DNA from: Thermoplasmata archaeon
GTDB taxonomy: Archaea > Thermoplasmatota > Thermoplasmata > Methanomassiliicoccales > Methanomethylophilaceae
Length of the DNA stretch: 34,341 bases
Assembly: GCA_015063165.1 (NCBI GenBank)
Contig: SUSZ01000027.1
Coordinates: 1 to 34,341 of the forward strand
Direction of reading: 5' to 3'
The translations under genes were made by a program, and so were the position numbers. The notes beneath the pieces were generated by a model. The model worked only from the letters and a program-made list of their open reading frames with translations. It made no database searches and was not told the DNA's origin. Positions 7,440 to 16,088 of this stretch are shown one piece after another; position 1 is the stretch's first letter, and every line of letters starts with the position of its first letter.

Positions 7440-9133
7440 CAGGCTCTCCTGGGCTTCCTCGGCACCACGATGTCCTTCTGCTTCTGCCTCATCTGGATGG
7501 AATGCTCCGCCTTGACGTCCTCGCCCTTGAGGTCCTTCCTGCAATGGTACATCATCGTGGCGACCGTGGACGGCGTCGGGGTGAACACCTGGACCTGCTC
7601 GGGATTGGTCTTCAGGACCCTGTGGCAGTAGTCGGCCAGCTCCCTCATGTCGTCCTGGGTGCATCCGGGGTGGGCAGCAATGAAATAGTAGGTGAGGAAC
7701 GTCCTGGTCCCGCATCTGCGGTTGGACTCCTCGAACATGTCCCTGAACTCCTCCAGCACGTTCCTGGACGGCTTCCCCATGAGCCTGAGGACCTTGTCCG
7801 ACACGTGCTCGGGAGCGATCTTCATCTGCCCGGAGATATGCCTGGACACGAGCTCGTCCAGATACTCCTGGCCATGGGACCTGTCTGCGACGATCATGTC
7901 GTAGCGGATCCCGGAGCCGACGAACGCCTTCCTCACCCCCGGGATCGAGGAGATCCTCTTCAGGAGCTCCGTCTGCTCCCTGTGGTCGATGGGGAGGCGG
8001 GGACAGGGCTTGGCTCCAAGGCATCTCCTGTCCTTGCAGGCGCCGATATGGGTCTTCAGCGGGCATTCGATGCCGTACATGTTCGCCGTAGGCCCTCCGA
8101 TGTCCTGGATGATGCCGTTGAACCCTTTGGCGGAGGCTATCCTCTCGGCCTCGCGGATGATGGACTCCTTGGACCTGGACACCACGGTGCGACCCTGATG
8201 GACGGCTATGGCGCAGAACGAGCAGTCGCCGTAGCAGCCGCGATGCGTCGTTACGGAGTTCCTGACCGTCTCCATGGCCTTAACATGTCCCTGCGAGGCG
8301 TAGAACGGATGGACGGCGTTCTCGTAATCGGATTCGTGCACGGCGTCCAGCTCCGCCTGGGCGAGGTTGCGCTGGGGGCGGTTGTGGACGAGGAACCTAT
8401 TGCCGTACGCCTGGTGCATCGGCCGCGCGGTAATGGGGTCGCAGTTGTCCCTGAACGTGGCGAACATCCTCGCGAAAGCCCTGGGGTCGGCGGCGCAGTC
8501 CTCGTAAGAGGGGAGCTCCAGGGTATTGGAAGGAAGCTCCGAGGACATGTAGCAGATCCCTCTGACGTCCTTCCATTCCTTCCCGTCCCTTATCCTCTGC
8601 GCTATCTCCAGGTTGGACAGCTCGCCCATGCCGTAGACGATGGCGTCGGCCTTGGAATCCAGCAGGACGGACCTGCGGATGGAGTCGGACCACATGTCGT
8701 AATGCGCTATCCGGCGCAGGCTGGCCTCTATGCCGCCGAGGATGATGGGCTTCCCCTTGGCGAACTTCTTGATGAGATTCGTGTAAGCGATGCAGGCCCT
8801 GTCCGGACGGCGGTCGTTGATGCCGCCCGGAGTGAAGTCGTCGTCCTTCCTGCGCTTGTTCGTGGAGGTGTAGTTGGCGACCATCGAGTCCACGCATCCG
8901 GCGGATACCGACCAGAACAGCTCCGGCTCCCCCAAGCGGGTGATGTCGTCGGGGACGTCCAGACGAGGCTGCGCCACCATCCCCACCCTGAACCCGTGGT
9001 CGATCAGCCAGTGCCCTATCACCGCGGTCCCGTTGTAGGAGTTGTCCGTGTAGGTGTCGCCGGAGACGAGGATTACGTCCAGGGCCTTCCAGCCCCTGCG
9101 GCGGACCTCGTCCATCGTCACTGGAATGAACAT
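7439..9133 (-). CDS. YgiQ-family radical SAM protein
   Basis: A 564-aa protein with the N-terminal YgiQ domain (VILVSGDTYTDNSYNGTAVI near the start, then GEPELFWSVSAGCVDSMVANYT). The radical SAM cluster motif HRGCYGDCSFCAI (CxxxCxxC) lies near residue 310. The family UPF0313/YgiQ is widespread in methanogens and anaerobic bacteria and its reaction is not established. I chose ATG 9133 (reading MFIPVTMDEV), since residues encoded further upstream belong to the previous gene; TGA of the Sel1 gene (9137-9135) precedes it by one base. The protein is cytoplasmic and lies in an operon with a pyridoxal kinase fusion, a Sel1 protein and a metallopeptidase-like protein. Confidence 0.9.
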   Translation of the reverse strand: MFIPVTMDEVRRRGWKALDVILVSGDTYTDNSYNGTAVIGHWLIDHGFRVGMVAQPRLDVPDDITRLGEPELFWSVSAGCVDSMVANYTSTNKRRKDDDFTPGGINDRRPDRACIAYTNLIKKFAKGKPIILGGIEASLRRIAHYDMWSDSIRRSVLLDSKADAIVYGMGELSNLEIAQRIRDGKEWKDVRGICYMSSELPSNTLELPSYEDCAADPRAFARMFATFRDNCDPITARPMHQAYGNRFLVHNRPQRNLAQAELDAVHESDYENAVHPFYASQGHVKAMETVRNSVTTHRGCYGDCSFCAIAVHQGRTVVSRSKESIIREAERIASAKGFNGIIQDIGGPTANMYGIECPLKTHIGACKDRRCLGAKPCPRLPIDHREQTELLKRISSIPGVRKAFVGSGIRYDMIVADRSHGQEYLDELVSRHISGQMKIAPEHVSDKVLRLMGKPSRNVLEEFRDMFEESNRRCGTRTFLTYYFIAAHPGCTQDDMRELADYCHRVLKTNPEQVQVFTPTPSTVATMMYHCRKDLKGEDVKAEHSIQMRQKQKDIVVPRKPRRA

Positions 9134-9134
9134 G

Positions 9135-10160
9135 TCAGCTCTCTTCCTCGGCCTGCTCCAGAAGCTCCTTGGCAGGCTCGTATCCGGCATCGGCTGCGGC
9201 CAGGATGAGGTCGTACTGCTCCCCGTCATACTCCGGAGAGGCCTCGCCGCGGATGATCATTATCCCGAGGTTGTACATGCACGAGGCTATGTCCAGATCC
9301 ACTCCGGCGCGGAAATACTGGGCAGCCATCTCCGGATCGGGCTCCTCCCCGTCGCCGAAGTAGTAGTGCTCCCCCAGGGCGCTGATGTCCTCATGGCTGC
9401 CCACCCTGCCTCCGGCATCCAGGAAGTCGGATGGATCGATCAGCGAAACAGGGATGCGGCTGTCGCCGGCCAGGACGGCCAGATGGTAGTATGCGGGGGC
9501 GTATCCTAGGTCAGCAGCCTGCGTGTAGCACTCGACCGCCTCGCGGAGGCTCCTCTCGACGCCGGTCCCGGTCTCGTACATCAGGCCCAGGTTGCACATC
9601 GCGTCGCAGTCCTTGTCCTCCGCGGCCTCCTTCAGCAGCCTGAACGCCCTGTCGACGTCCTTCTCGACGCCGTCTCCGGAGAGCAGCAGCGCCCCCATGC
9701 TGGCTTTGGCCTCGGTGCTTCCCAGCTCGATCGCCTTCTCCAGGAGCTCCTTCGCCTTCCCCTCGTCGGCGGCCACGCCCTTGCCCTCGTGATAGAGGAC
9801 GGACAGCCTGAAGATGTGGTCCGGCTGCCCTCCGAGCTCCACGGCCTTCTGGACCAGCGCGAACGCGCGCTCGGGATCCTTCTCGACCCCGTTGCCTTCC
9901 ATGTACAGGTGGCCCAGGTCGAACAGCCCTGCGGGACAGTCCTGCTCGGCGGACTTGCGATACAGCTGGAGTGCGGTGGAGATGTCCTTCCTGACGCCGT
10001 CCCCGTCCTCGTACATGTTGCCGAGGACGTCCTGAGCCATCGCGTGGCCCATGGTGGCGGCCTGTCCCAGGGAGACGCGGGCCTTCTCGAGGTCCTCGGG
10101 GCGCTCGGCCTCCAGGTACTGCCTGTAGCCTTCCTCGAACAGAGCATCGGCATCGGTCAC
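9135..10160 (-). CDS. Sel1-repeat protein, 341 aa
   Basis: At least six Sel1 repeats (GNMYEDGDGVRKDISTA, GHLYMEGNGVEKDPERA, LGLMYETGTGVERSLREA and others) span residues 40-230. A less regular C-terminal part includes further repeat-like units (LGEHYYFGDGEEPDPEMA). The start is GTG 10160, which forms a GTGA overlap with the stop of the kinase gene (10160-10157), so translation is coupled. No signal sequence or membrane segment is visible. As with other Sel1 proteins the likely job is protein-protein contact. Its position between a vitamin B6 kinase and a radical SAM gene is conserved operon structure only within this window, so no partner can be named. Confidence 0.85.
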   Translation of the reverse strand: MTDADALFEEGYRQYLEAERPEDLEKARVSLGQAATMGHAMAQDVLGNMYEDGDGVRKDISTALQLYRKSAEQDCPAGLFDLGHLYMEGNGVEKDPERAFALVQKAVELGGQPDHIFRLSVLYHEGKGVAADEGKAKELLEKAIELGSTEAKASMGALLLSGDGVEKDVDRAFRLLKEAAEDKDCDAMCNLGLMYETGTGVERSLREAVECYTQAADLGYAPAYYHLAVLAGDSRIPVSLIDPSDFLDAGGRVGSHEDISALGEHYYFGDGEEPDPEMAAQYFRAGVDLDIASCMYNLGIMIIRGEASPEYDGEQYDLILAAADAGYEPAKELLEQAEEES

Positions 10161-11494
10161 AGGTCGCACCCCATCCTGTAGTCGTCGTAGTAGAACCCGT
10201 CTCCGACCTCTCCGTAGTAGGAGGATTCCTTGACAAGCCCCATGTGCTCGTAGAACTCTATGGCGCGGACGTTGCTCTTGTTGACCGAAAGATGCATCCT
10301 CTTCGCTCCGACGGCCCTTCCCGCGTCCATCGCTGCCTCCAGCATCAGCTTCCCGATCCCGCTCTTCCTGCCTTCGGCCAGGACGTAGAGCTTCGAGACG
10401 TAGAGCACGTCCTCGCCCTCCATCTTGTATCCGCAGTATCCCACGTCCTCCCCGTCCAGCCTGGCAATCTCGTATACGAATCCCTCGGAGATCTGCTTGC
10501 GGATTGCTTCCGCCGTCTGGAACCTCTTCACCATGTATTCCGCCTGGCCCTCTGGGATTATGGGGTCGTACGTCTCCGGCCAGACGACCTTCGCCATGGC
10601 GTCTATGGACATTATATCGTCGTCCGTGGATGCGATGCGGAGGGGCGCCTTGTCCCTGATCGAGCGTGCGTACTGGGTGAGGCCGCACTCGAAGTTGACG
10701 CCGAACCTGACGTCGGTGCATGCGGAGTGCGTCCTGACGATGCTGCTGACGGTCAGCTCCACGGCCATCGACACGGCGTCCTTGAGGGCCGCTCCGGACT
10801 CCAGAGCGCCGACCAGAGCGGATCCGAAGACGTCTCCGGTGCCGTGGTAGTAACCGGGGACCTCATCGGCCATGACTTCGCCCTGGTCTCCGGTGCTGTA
10901 GTCCCTGTAGATGGCGCCGATCTTCCCTGGCTCGTAGCTGATCCCGGTGATGACTATGCGCGGGGCGCCTATGGCCTTGGCCTTGTCGAGGATGTCGTCG
11001 ACGTATTCCCTCGTGTAAGGCACGTCCTTGTACTCGAATCCGAGCATGAAGGCCAGCTCGGTCATGTTCGGCATGATGAGGTCGGCCTTCTCGCACAGGC
11101 TCCTCATCCCTGCGGGGAAGTCGGGTCCGAATACGGAGTACATCTTCCCCTTGTCGGCCATGACAGGGTCGACATAGACCTTGACATCCTGTCCGGACAT
11201 CCCGTCTATTAGCTCCTTCACGAGCTCGATCTGCTCGAAAGAGCCCAGGAATCCCGTGTAGATGGCGTCGAACCTTATCCCGAGGGACGACCAGTGGGCC
11301 CCTATGGGCTTGATGTCCCCGGTAAGGTCCCTGAACGTGAATCCGGTGAAACCACCGGTATGGGTTGACAGGACAGCGGTCGGTAGCACTGCGCACTCGA
11401 CGCCGGCGGCGGAGATTATGGGCAAGGCTACGGTCAGGGAGCATTTCCCTACACAGGAGATGTCGTGAACAGCGAGAATCCGCTTCTGTCTCAT
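10157..11494 (-). CDS. Pyridoxal kinase fused to GNAT acetyltransferase
   Basis: A bifunctional 445-aa protein. Residues 1-280 are a PfkB/ribokinase-type pyridoxal (pyridoxamine) kinase: the N-terminal HDISCVGKCSL, the substrate loop with VLSTHTGGF (42-49), DPVMADKGKMY (109-119), MTELAFMLG, and the catalytic HGTGDVFG with D221. This domain phosphorylates B6 vitamers with ATP in pyridoxal phosphate salvage. Residues about 285-445 are a GNAT N-acetyltransferase with the acetyl-CoA loop RKSGIGKLML (376-385) and NKSNVRAIEFYEHMGL (405-420). The acyl acceptor is unknown. ATG 11494 lies about 22 nt from a TATA box, so the mRNA is probably leaderless. It is the first gene of the operon running down to about 6.5 kb. 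Confidence 0.9.
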   Translation of the reverse strand: MRQKRILAVHDISCVGKCSLTVALPIISAAGVECAVLPTAVLSTHTGGFTGFTFRDLTGDIKPIGAHWSSLGIRFDAIYTGFLGSFEQIELVKELIDGMSGQDVKVYVDPVMADKGKMYSVFGPDFPAGMRSLCEKADLIMPNMTELAFMLGFEYKDVPYTREYVDDILDKAKAIGAPRIVITGISYEPGKIGAIYRDYSTGDQGEVMADEVPGYYHGTGDVFGSALVGALESGAALKDAVSMAVELTVSSIVRTHSACTDVRFGVNFECGLTQYARSIRDKAPLRIASTDDDIMSIDAMAKVVWPETYDPIIPEGQAEYMVKRFQTAEAIRKQISEGFVYEIARLDGEDVGYCGYKMEGEDVLYVSKLYVLAEGRKSGIGKLMLEAAMDAGRAVGAKRMHLSVNKSNVRAIEFYEHMGLVKESSYYGEVGDGFYYDDYRMGCDL

Positions 11495-11515
11495 GAAGGG
11501 TCAGTCGTATCTTTT

Positions 11516-11562
11516 GATATAAAAGCACGCACGAAAGAATCAGTTTAGTTTTGTACACTAAA
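11516..11562 (-). promoter_or_regulatory. TATA box and inverted repeat upstream of pyridoxal kinase operon
   Basis: TTTATATC on the minus strand (11523-11516) is at TATA distance from ATG 11494. Just upstream, at 11544-11562, an inverted repeat has TTTAGT and ACTAAA arms around a 7-nt centre containing GTAC. Its place directly upstream of the promoter suggests an operator or activator site. The regulator is unknown. Confidence 0.5.
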
Positions 11563-11743
11563 AGAAAGACCGGCCATATCCCCGGCTTTTCCGAAAGCAC
11601 GGCATGAAAGAGCATCATATCCATTAACATCGGTTGCTGGACGCGTCGGCGAGGACGGATGAAACGCCTGAATCCGAGGTCTCCGTTCGCACATCTCTAG
11701 CACTTCAACTCAGTCATATATAGTGGTCTGCCGATTATACACC

Positions 11744-12646
11744 ATGCCTGGCGTGTCCGAGGACTACCTTGAGAAAGCGTTGTCCGAATACAACGACAAA
11801 GTCAACGACCTGGAGTCAGCAGGCGATTCAGAGGAGCTTCTGGAAGCCTACGTGAACCGCGGGTGCGTCCTCAAGATGCTGGAGCATTACACTTCTTCTC
11901 TGGAAGACCTGGAGTCGGCGGCCGAGATGGCTGACAGGATCGGGACGGACGACGGCACGTACGTCAAAATGTATTCCGCTCTGGGGGAGCTGTACCAGCA
12001 TTTCGGAATGGATGCTTCGGAGCCTCTCGGGAAAGCCGCTTCCCGCCTGAACAGGATTAGCTCGTCCTCGCATCATTTCGATGCGCGCAGGGTGGTCAGC
12101 ATGTGCATCAGCTCTTCCGAGGTGCTTCTGGAGGACGGATTCTACAAGGAGGCCCTGCCGTTCCTGGAGAAGGCTCTGGACTCCACCGACAGCAAGATTG
12201 ACCCATGGATGAGGAACCGCCGCATGGAGGCATACGACCTCATGGGCGAGCTGTACGACAGCATCGAGGACCCTGCGAAGGCCATCGAATGCTACGACGA
12301 GGCCATCGAGTTGGGGACCGACCTGATGAAATCCGGTAACCTCGAAGACACGGAACAGCTGGCCGCGACGTACATGGCCAAGGCTGAATGCGAGCTGGAC
12401 CTGGGCATGATGGACCACTTCGTGGCCGATTCGGATTCCGCGATCTTCCTCATCGAGGAGATGCACAAGAACGGCATGATCGACAGCATGCAGGAGGCCA
12501 CCGACATCTGCCACAACGTCGCCGCCGAGTTCATGAAGGTCGGAAAGGTCAACGAGGCCGAGAAGTACCTCATGAAGGCTATGAGCCTCACACTGGAAGG
12601 CGCCAAAGACTATATCGAGGGCCAGGGCAAGAGGCTCAAGGAGTGA
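11744..12646 (+). CDS. TPR-repeat protein, 300 aa
   Basis: Tetratricopeptide-like helical repeats run through the protein, with units such as AYVNRGCVLKMLEHYTSSLE, AYDLMGELYDSIEDPAKAIE and a central unit around FYKEALPFLEKALD. There is no signal peptide and no enzyme motif. TPR proteins assemble complexes; the partner is not evident. ATG 11744 is preferred to GTG 11723 because a TATA box (CATATATA, 11715-11722) lies about 24 nt upstream, fitting a leaderless transcript. The gene stands alone, divergent from the pyridoxal kinase operon. Confidence 0.8.
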   Translation: MPGVSEDYLEKALSEYNDKVNDLESAGDSEELLEAYVNRGCVLKMLEHYTSSLEDLESAAEMADRIGTDDGTYVKMYSALGELYQHFGMDASEPLGKAASRLNRISSSSHHFDARRVVSMCISSSEVLLEDGFYKEALPFLEKALDSTDSKIDPWMRNRRMEAYDLMGELYDSIEDPAKAIECYDEAIELGTDLMKSGNLEDTEQLAATYMAKAECELDLGMMDHFVADSDSAIFLIEEMHKNGMIDSMQEATDICHNVAAEFMKVGKVNEAEKYLMKAMSLTLEGAKDYIEGQGKRLKE

Positions 12647-12660
12647 ACTTTTCTCGAAAA

Positions 12661-12707
12661 CGATTAGGGCAATCAGGGCAACGATTAGGGCAGACGTATT
12701 TTTGCCC
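12661..12707. repeat. Phased GGGCA repeats upstream of the 12754 gene
   Basis: CGATTAGGGCA occurs at 12661-12671 and again at 12682-12692, exactly 21 bp apart. A third GGGCA lies between them at 12676-12680, and an inverted TGCCC at 12703-12707. The spacing near two helical turns, and the place upstream of the next gene's promoter, suggest binding sites for a regulator. Confidence 0.4.
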
Positions 12708-12753
12708 TGTTCTGACCGCCGAAGATAAATCCTGTCGACGCCTCTCCCATCGC

Positions 12754-13095
12754 ATGGCTTCGACTGTTGATGTGGACATGCAGAGCTGCGACAGGAAGGC
12801 CCGCGTGACCGTCTCCATGAGGAAGGACGGTGACCTGGACGTCTCGATAGAGTCCAACTGCGACGTGGTCCGCGGATACGGGGAGAGGCTGAAGAAGATC
12901 ACCGCCATGGACGTCTACGACTTCGAGAACAGCATCATCAACAAAAACGAGATCCGCGGCCAGCTCACCACCACCTGCCTCGTTCCGATAGCCGTGTACA
13001 ACGCAGCGTTCCTGGAGATGGGCATGATGACCGAGTCGCTAGCCAGGAAGAAGGGGAAGAACAGCATCCAGTTCGTATTCCCGGATGACACTTGA
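12754..13095 (+). CDS. Small conserved hypothetical protein, 113 aa (DUF6951-like)
   Basis: The first residues are MASTVDVDMQSCDRKARVTV, followed by a strand-rich segment, a basic GERLKKIT stretch, and a C-terminal part with a conserved-looking TTTCLVPIAVYNAAFLEMG. It resembles short methanogen proteins of the DUF6951 group, which have no known function; this attribution is from memory of the pattern. ATG 12754 follows an A/T-rich element (GATAAAT, 12724-12730) at leaderless distance. Its 3' end overlaps the decayed flavin reductase gene on the other strand, which helps explain why that gene lost its end. Confidence 0.65.
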   Translation: MASTVDVDMQSCDRKARVTVSMRKDGDLDVSIESNCDVVRGYGERLKKITAMDVYDFENSIINKNEIRGQLTTTCLVPIAVYNAAFLEMGMMTESLARKKGKNSIQFVFPDDT

Positions 13096-13713
13096 AATCG
13101 GTAATACATGTCCCAAGACCTTGCATGGATCAGACCATCGCTTCTTGCGCAGAGACTTCCCGAACTCCCCTATCCTTCCTATCCTCTCTCCGAGCGAGTA
13201 GTACGTGAGATTGTAGTCATCGTACATCAGAGGGTCCGCCAGCTTCATGTCCGGCCTTCCGTCCTCCCCGATGACATCTTCGTCGGCATGTATGCACAGT
13301 ATCTCGCCGAACAGCTGCGTATGGCTCCCGACGTCGGTCTTCTCGATGACCCTGCATTCCAGGGTGACCTTGATCTGGTCGATGACCGGGACGTCCGCCC
13401 TCTCGCCCTTGTTAACCGTGAACCTGATATCGGCGAGCTTGTCGGTGTTGTAACCCGACTCTATCCCGAGGTAGTCGGCCCCCTTCACCTGGTCCTTCGA
13501 GGGGAATCCGAGCTAGAAGCATCCGCGTTCCAGGGTGCTCTTCAGCGTCTTCCTTCTGGCCGTGGAGTTGGTGGCTATCATCACGGTCTCCGACCTGTGT
13601 CTGCACATCCCGACGAAGCTCAGAAGGCAGGCGTCGACCTTCCCGTCGCAGTCTTACGCCGCCGCGATGGCCGTTGTAATCGGATGCACCAGAGCCTTGG
13701 GTTCCAGAATCAT
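13039..13713 (-). pseudogene. Flavin reductase-like (flavoredoxin) pseudogene
   Basis: Reading from ATG 13713 gives a protein typical of the FMN-binding flavin reductase-like family (VMIATNSTARRKT, GFPSKDQVKGADYLGI, LECRVIEKTDVGSHTQLFGEI, YYSLGERIGRIGEFGKSL). The frame is interrupted by TAA near 13656-13654 and by TAG near 13516-13514, both where the family has ordinary residues. The end of the frame runs past the normal C-terminus into the neighbouring gene. With two stops, one of them TAA, this is decay rather than pyrrolysine decoding. An intact copy would be an FMN-dependent oxidoreductase of the cytoplasm. Confidence 0.8.
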
Positions 13714-13882
13714 GGGCAGGTGTCGGAACCCGGCCAGATAATCGTTTCGCACGCTCTACGGCATATTGTGAATGTATAGTTCAACATACAATGCCAAAGC
13801 AACCAGATTATTACCACTATGCCTCGGAAAGGACACTACTAACACTTTTTTTATTAACACGCCGATACCGAGTCCAGATAAC

Positions 13883-15592
13883 ATGTTCTTCGACAAATTC
13901 AGAAAAGGAGAACGCGTATCCGGGGCAGAGGGACTTCCCGAGGGCCTCGAATGCCGCGTCAACGATGGATTAGCGGTCGTGAGCGCATATAAAGGAAAAG
14001 CCAGCACCGTGGAGATACCCGACATCGTCGGCACCAACCCCGTCGTCAGGATCGATGACGGAGCTTTCTCCGGATGCTCCTCGCTTACCTCTCTTAAGCT
14101 CCCGGAATCCGTCCTCACCATAGGAAAAGGAGCTTTCAAGGGCTGCAGATCCCTCGAGTCCATAGATATACCCGATACCGTCGGAACCATCGAGAAAGGC
14201 GCCTTCAAGGGATGCAGGTCCTTGAAGTCCATCAGGATCCCCACTCCGATAAAGACCATCGAGCCCGAGACGTTCGCGGACTGCGACTCCCTCAAAGCGG
14301 TAGACATGCACAACAACGTCACCGTCATCGGAAAGGATGCGTTCGAGGGATGCAAAGGCCTGGAATCCATAGCCCTGCCCGAGTCCATCACCACTCTGGA
14401 CGCCGGAGCATTCTCCGACTGCGTGTCGCTGACCAACATCCAGCTCCCCACGACCCTCACCGCCATAGGCAAGGAGGCGTTCAAGGGATGCGACGCGCTG
14501 GCCTCCATCACCATCCCCAACTCCGTCACCACGATAGACGACGGGGCTTTCGCAGGATGCAAGTCCCTGGCCGCCATAGAGATACCCGAGTCGGTTAAAA
14601 ACATCGGCGGCAAGGCGTTCTTCTCCTGCAAGTCGCTCAAGACCGCGAAGATACCCGCTACCCTGGAGTACCTCGGCGGAGGGGCCTTCGACTGGTGCGG
14701 AGCCCTGGCTTCAGTGGAAGGACCCGGAACCCCCGCCATCCTGAAAGAGCTGTCCGGATGCAAGGCGCTGAAATCGCTCAACATCTCCGGAACCGTGGAA
14801 GCCCTCGAGAACAACGCTTTCAAGGGATACGATGTGCTTTCGTCAGTAGCCATCCCTGCCTCCGTGAAGACCATCGGATCGGCCACGTTCAACGAGTGCC
14901 CCTCCCTCGAATCTATAACCATCGCGGAGGACAACCCCGTGTACTCCACTGAGAACGGCGTCCTGTTCGACAAGGGCAAGACCAAGCTCATCAGGTTCCC
15001 CGAGAACAAGAGCAGCGACCCTATCAATCCATACAAGATGCCCGCGACCGTGACCAACATCGGGACCAGCGCCTTCGAGAAATGCAAATCTCTCACAGCG
15101 ATCGAGATTCCCGTCTCCGTCACGGACATCGGGGAGAGGGCGTTCTCCGGATGCGGAGCGCTGATCAACGTGGCCCTGCCCGACTCCGTCACCTATATCG
15201 GAAAGGGCGCGTTCATGGACTGCAGGTCCATCAGCTCGATTGTGATCCCCAGCAAGATAGCGACCATCAGGGAGGAGACCTTCGAAGCCTGCACGGCCCT
15301 CATCGCGGTCAAGCTCAACGAGGCCGTCACCAGCATCGAGTACAAGGCCTTCGCCAGCTGCGCCGCGCTGAAAAACATCGAGCTCTCGAGCTCCGTCCAG
15401 AGCATCGGAAAGTACGCCTTCGCGGAGTGCAGGTCGCTGATGTCCGTCAACATCCCAGCGAACGTCAGGAGCGTCGACGAGAACGCATTCGCCGGATGCG
15501 GATCCCTCAAGACCGCGACCGTATCCCGTTCCACCGACCTTAACAAAGACGCTTTCCCCAGCAGCTGCGAGATCGTCTACTCCGACAGCTGA
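13883..15592 (+). CDS. BspA-type leucine-rich repeat protein (LRR_5), 569 aa
   Basis: About 22 tandem repeats of 23 residues fill the protein from residue 40 to the end. The pattern is I-x-x-x-A-F-x-x-C-x-x-L-x-x-I-x-I-P-x-S-V-x-x-I (for example DGAFSGCSSLTSLKLPESV and KGAFKGCRSLESIDIPDTV). A 70-residue unit near the middle is less regular (ITIAEDNPVYSTENGVLFD), as often seen in BspA-like proteins. Most such proteins are surface-exposed adhesion proteins, but ATG 13883 gives no signal peptide or membrane anchor, so export is unproven. A TATA-like TTTATTAA near 13850 places transcription just before this ATG; an earlier in-frame ATG at 13772 is less likely. The many nearly identical repeats make this locus prone to recombination. 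Confidence 0.9.
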   Translation: MFFDKFRKGERVSGAEGLPEGLECRVNDGLAVVSAYKGKASTVEIPDIVGTNPVVRIDDGAFSGCSSLTSLKLPESVLTIGKGAFKGCRSLESIDIPDTVGTIEKGAFKGCRSLKSIRIPTPIKTIEPETFADCDSLKAVDMHNNVTVIGKDAFEGCKGLESIALPESITTLDAGAFSDCVSLTNIQLPTTLTAIGKEAFKGCDALASITIPNSVTTIDDGAFAGCKSLAAIEIPESVKNIGGKAFFSCKSLKTAKIPATLEYLGGGAFDWCGALASVEGPGTPAILKELSGCKALKSLNISGTVEALENNAFKGYDVLSSVAIPASVKTIGSATFNECPSLESITIAEDNPVYSTENGVLFDKGKTKLIRFPENKSSDPINPYKMPATVTNIGTSAFEKCKSLTAIEIPVSVTDIGERAFSGCGALINVALPDSVTYIGKGAFMDCRSISSIVIPSKIATIREETFEACTALIAVKLNEAVTSIEYKAFASCAALKNIELSSSVQSIGKYAFAECRSLMSVNIPANVRSVDENAFAGCGSLKTATVSRSTDLNKDAFPSSCEIVYSDS

Positions 15593-15704
15593 TACCGAAA
15601 ACGAGGGGCGGCCGAGGCCGTCTCTCCCTTTTCCTTTATGGTTGCGGCCTGGAGCATGGGACCGGACCTGTTCCTGCAGCTGAACCAAAGATTCTAGCAC
15701 CGAA

Positions 15705-16080
15705 ATCTAGAAGGGAGCCTTCAGAGGGTGCAAGTCACTATAGTCTTTCGAGATCCCGGCGATCGTCACCGCTTCATTGAGGATGCGTTCACAGGCTGCG
15801 AATCTCTTAAGACTATAGTGATTCCTAATTCCGTAGAGAAGATGGAAAAGTGGCGTTCAGAGATGCGAATCTCTCGAATCGGTAGAGCCCCCGAATACGC
15901 TGGCCACGATCGAGAACGGCGAGTTCGCATCTGCCCTTCCATTAAGACTATAGTTATACCTGAAGCCGGCAAAGACATAGGCGAGGAGGCATTCGTCGTA
16001 TGCAAGTCCTCTAGAGCATGAACATCCCGAAGACCGTCAGGAACATCTTCTGGAACGAGGGAAGCGGAAAGTATGTCAGG
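15705..16080 (+). pseudogene. Decayed BspA-type LRR copy
   Basis: Fragments of the same 23-residue repeat can be read in three frames: AFRGCKSL near 15715, EDAFTGCESLKTIVIPNSV near 15780-15830, CESLESVEPPNTLATIENGE near 15860-15930, IKTIVIPEAGKDIGEEAF near 15945-16000, and NIPKTVRNIFW near 16020. Several frame changes and stops separate them. It is probably a partial duplication of the intact gene just upstream, or the remains of an LRR neighbour. Confidence 0.75.
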
Positions 16081-16088
16081 AAGAACCG

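Noticed and set aside
7502-9208. 568-aa plus-strand ORF antisense to the YgiQ gene
   Set aside because: It is the antisense frame of a clear radical SAM gene; its length reflects GC-rich codon bias, and it shows no domain.
10244-11212. 322-aa plus-strand ORF antisense to the pyridoxal kinase fusion
   Set aside because: Same reason: GC-driven open antisense frame over a well-identified gene.
13514-13516. TAG in the flavin reductase frame as pyrrolysine
   Set aside because: The same gene also has an in-frame TAA and a lost end, so it is a pseudogene.
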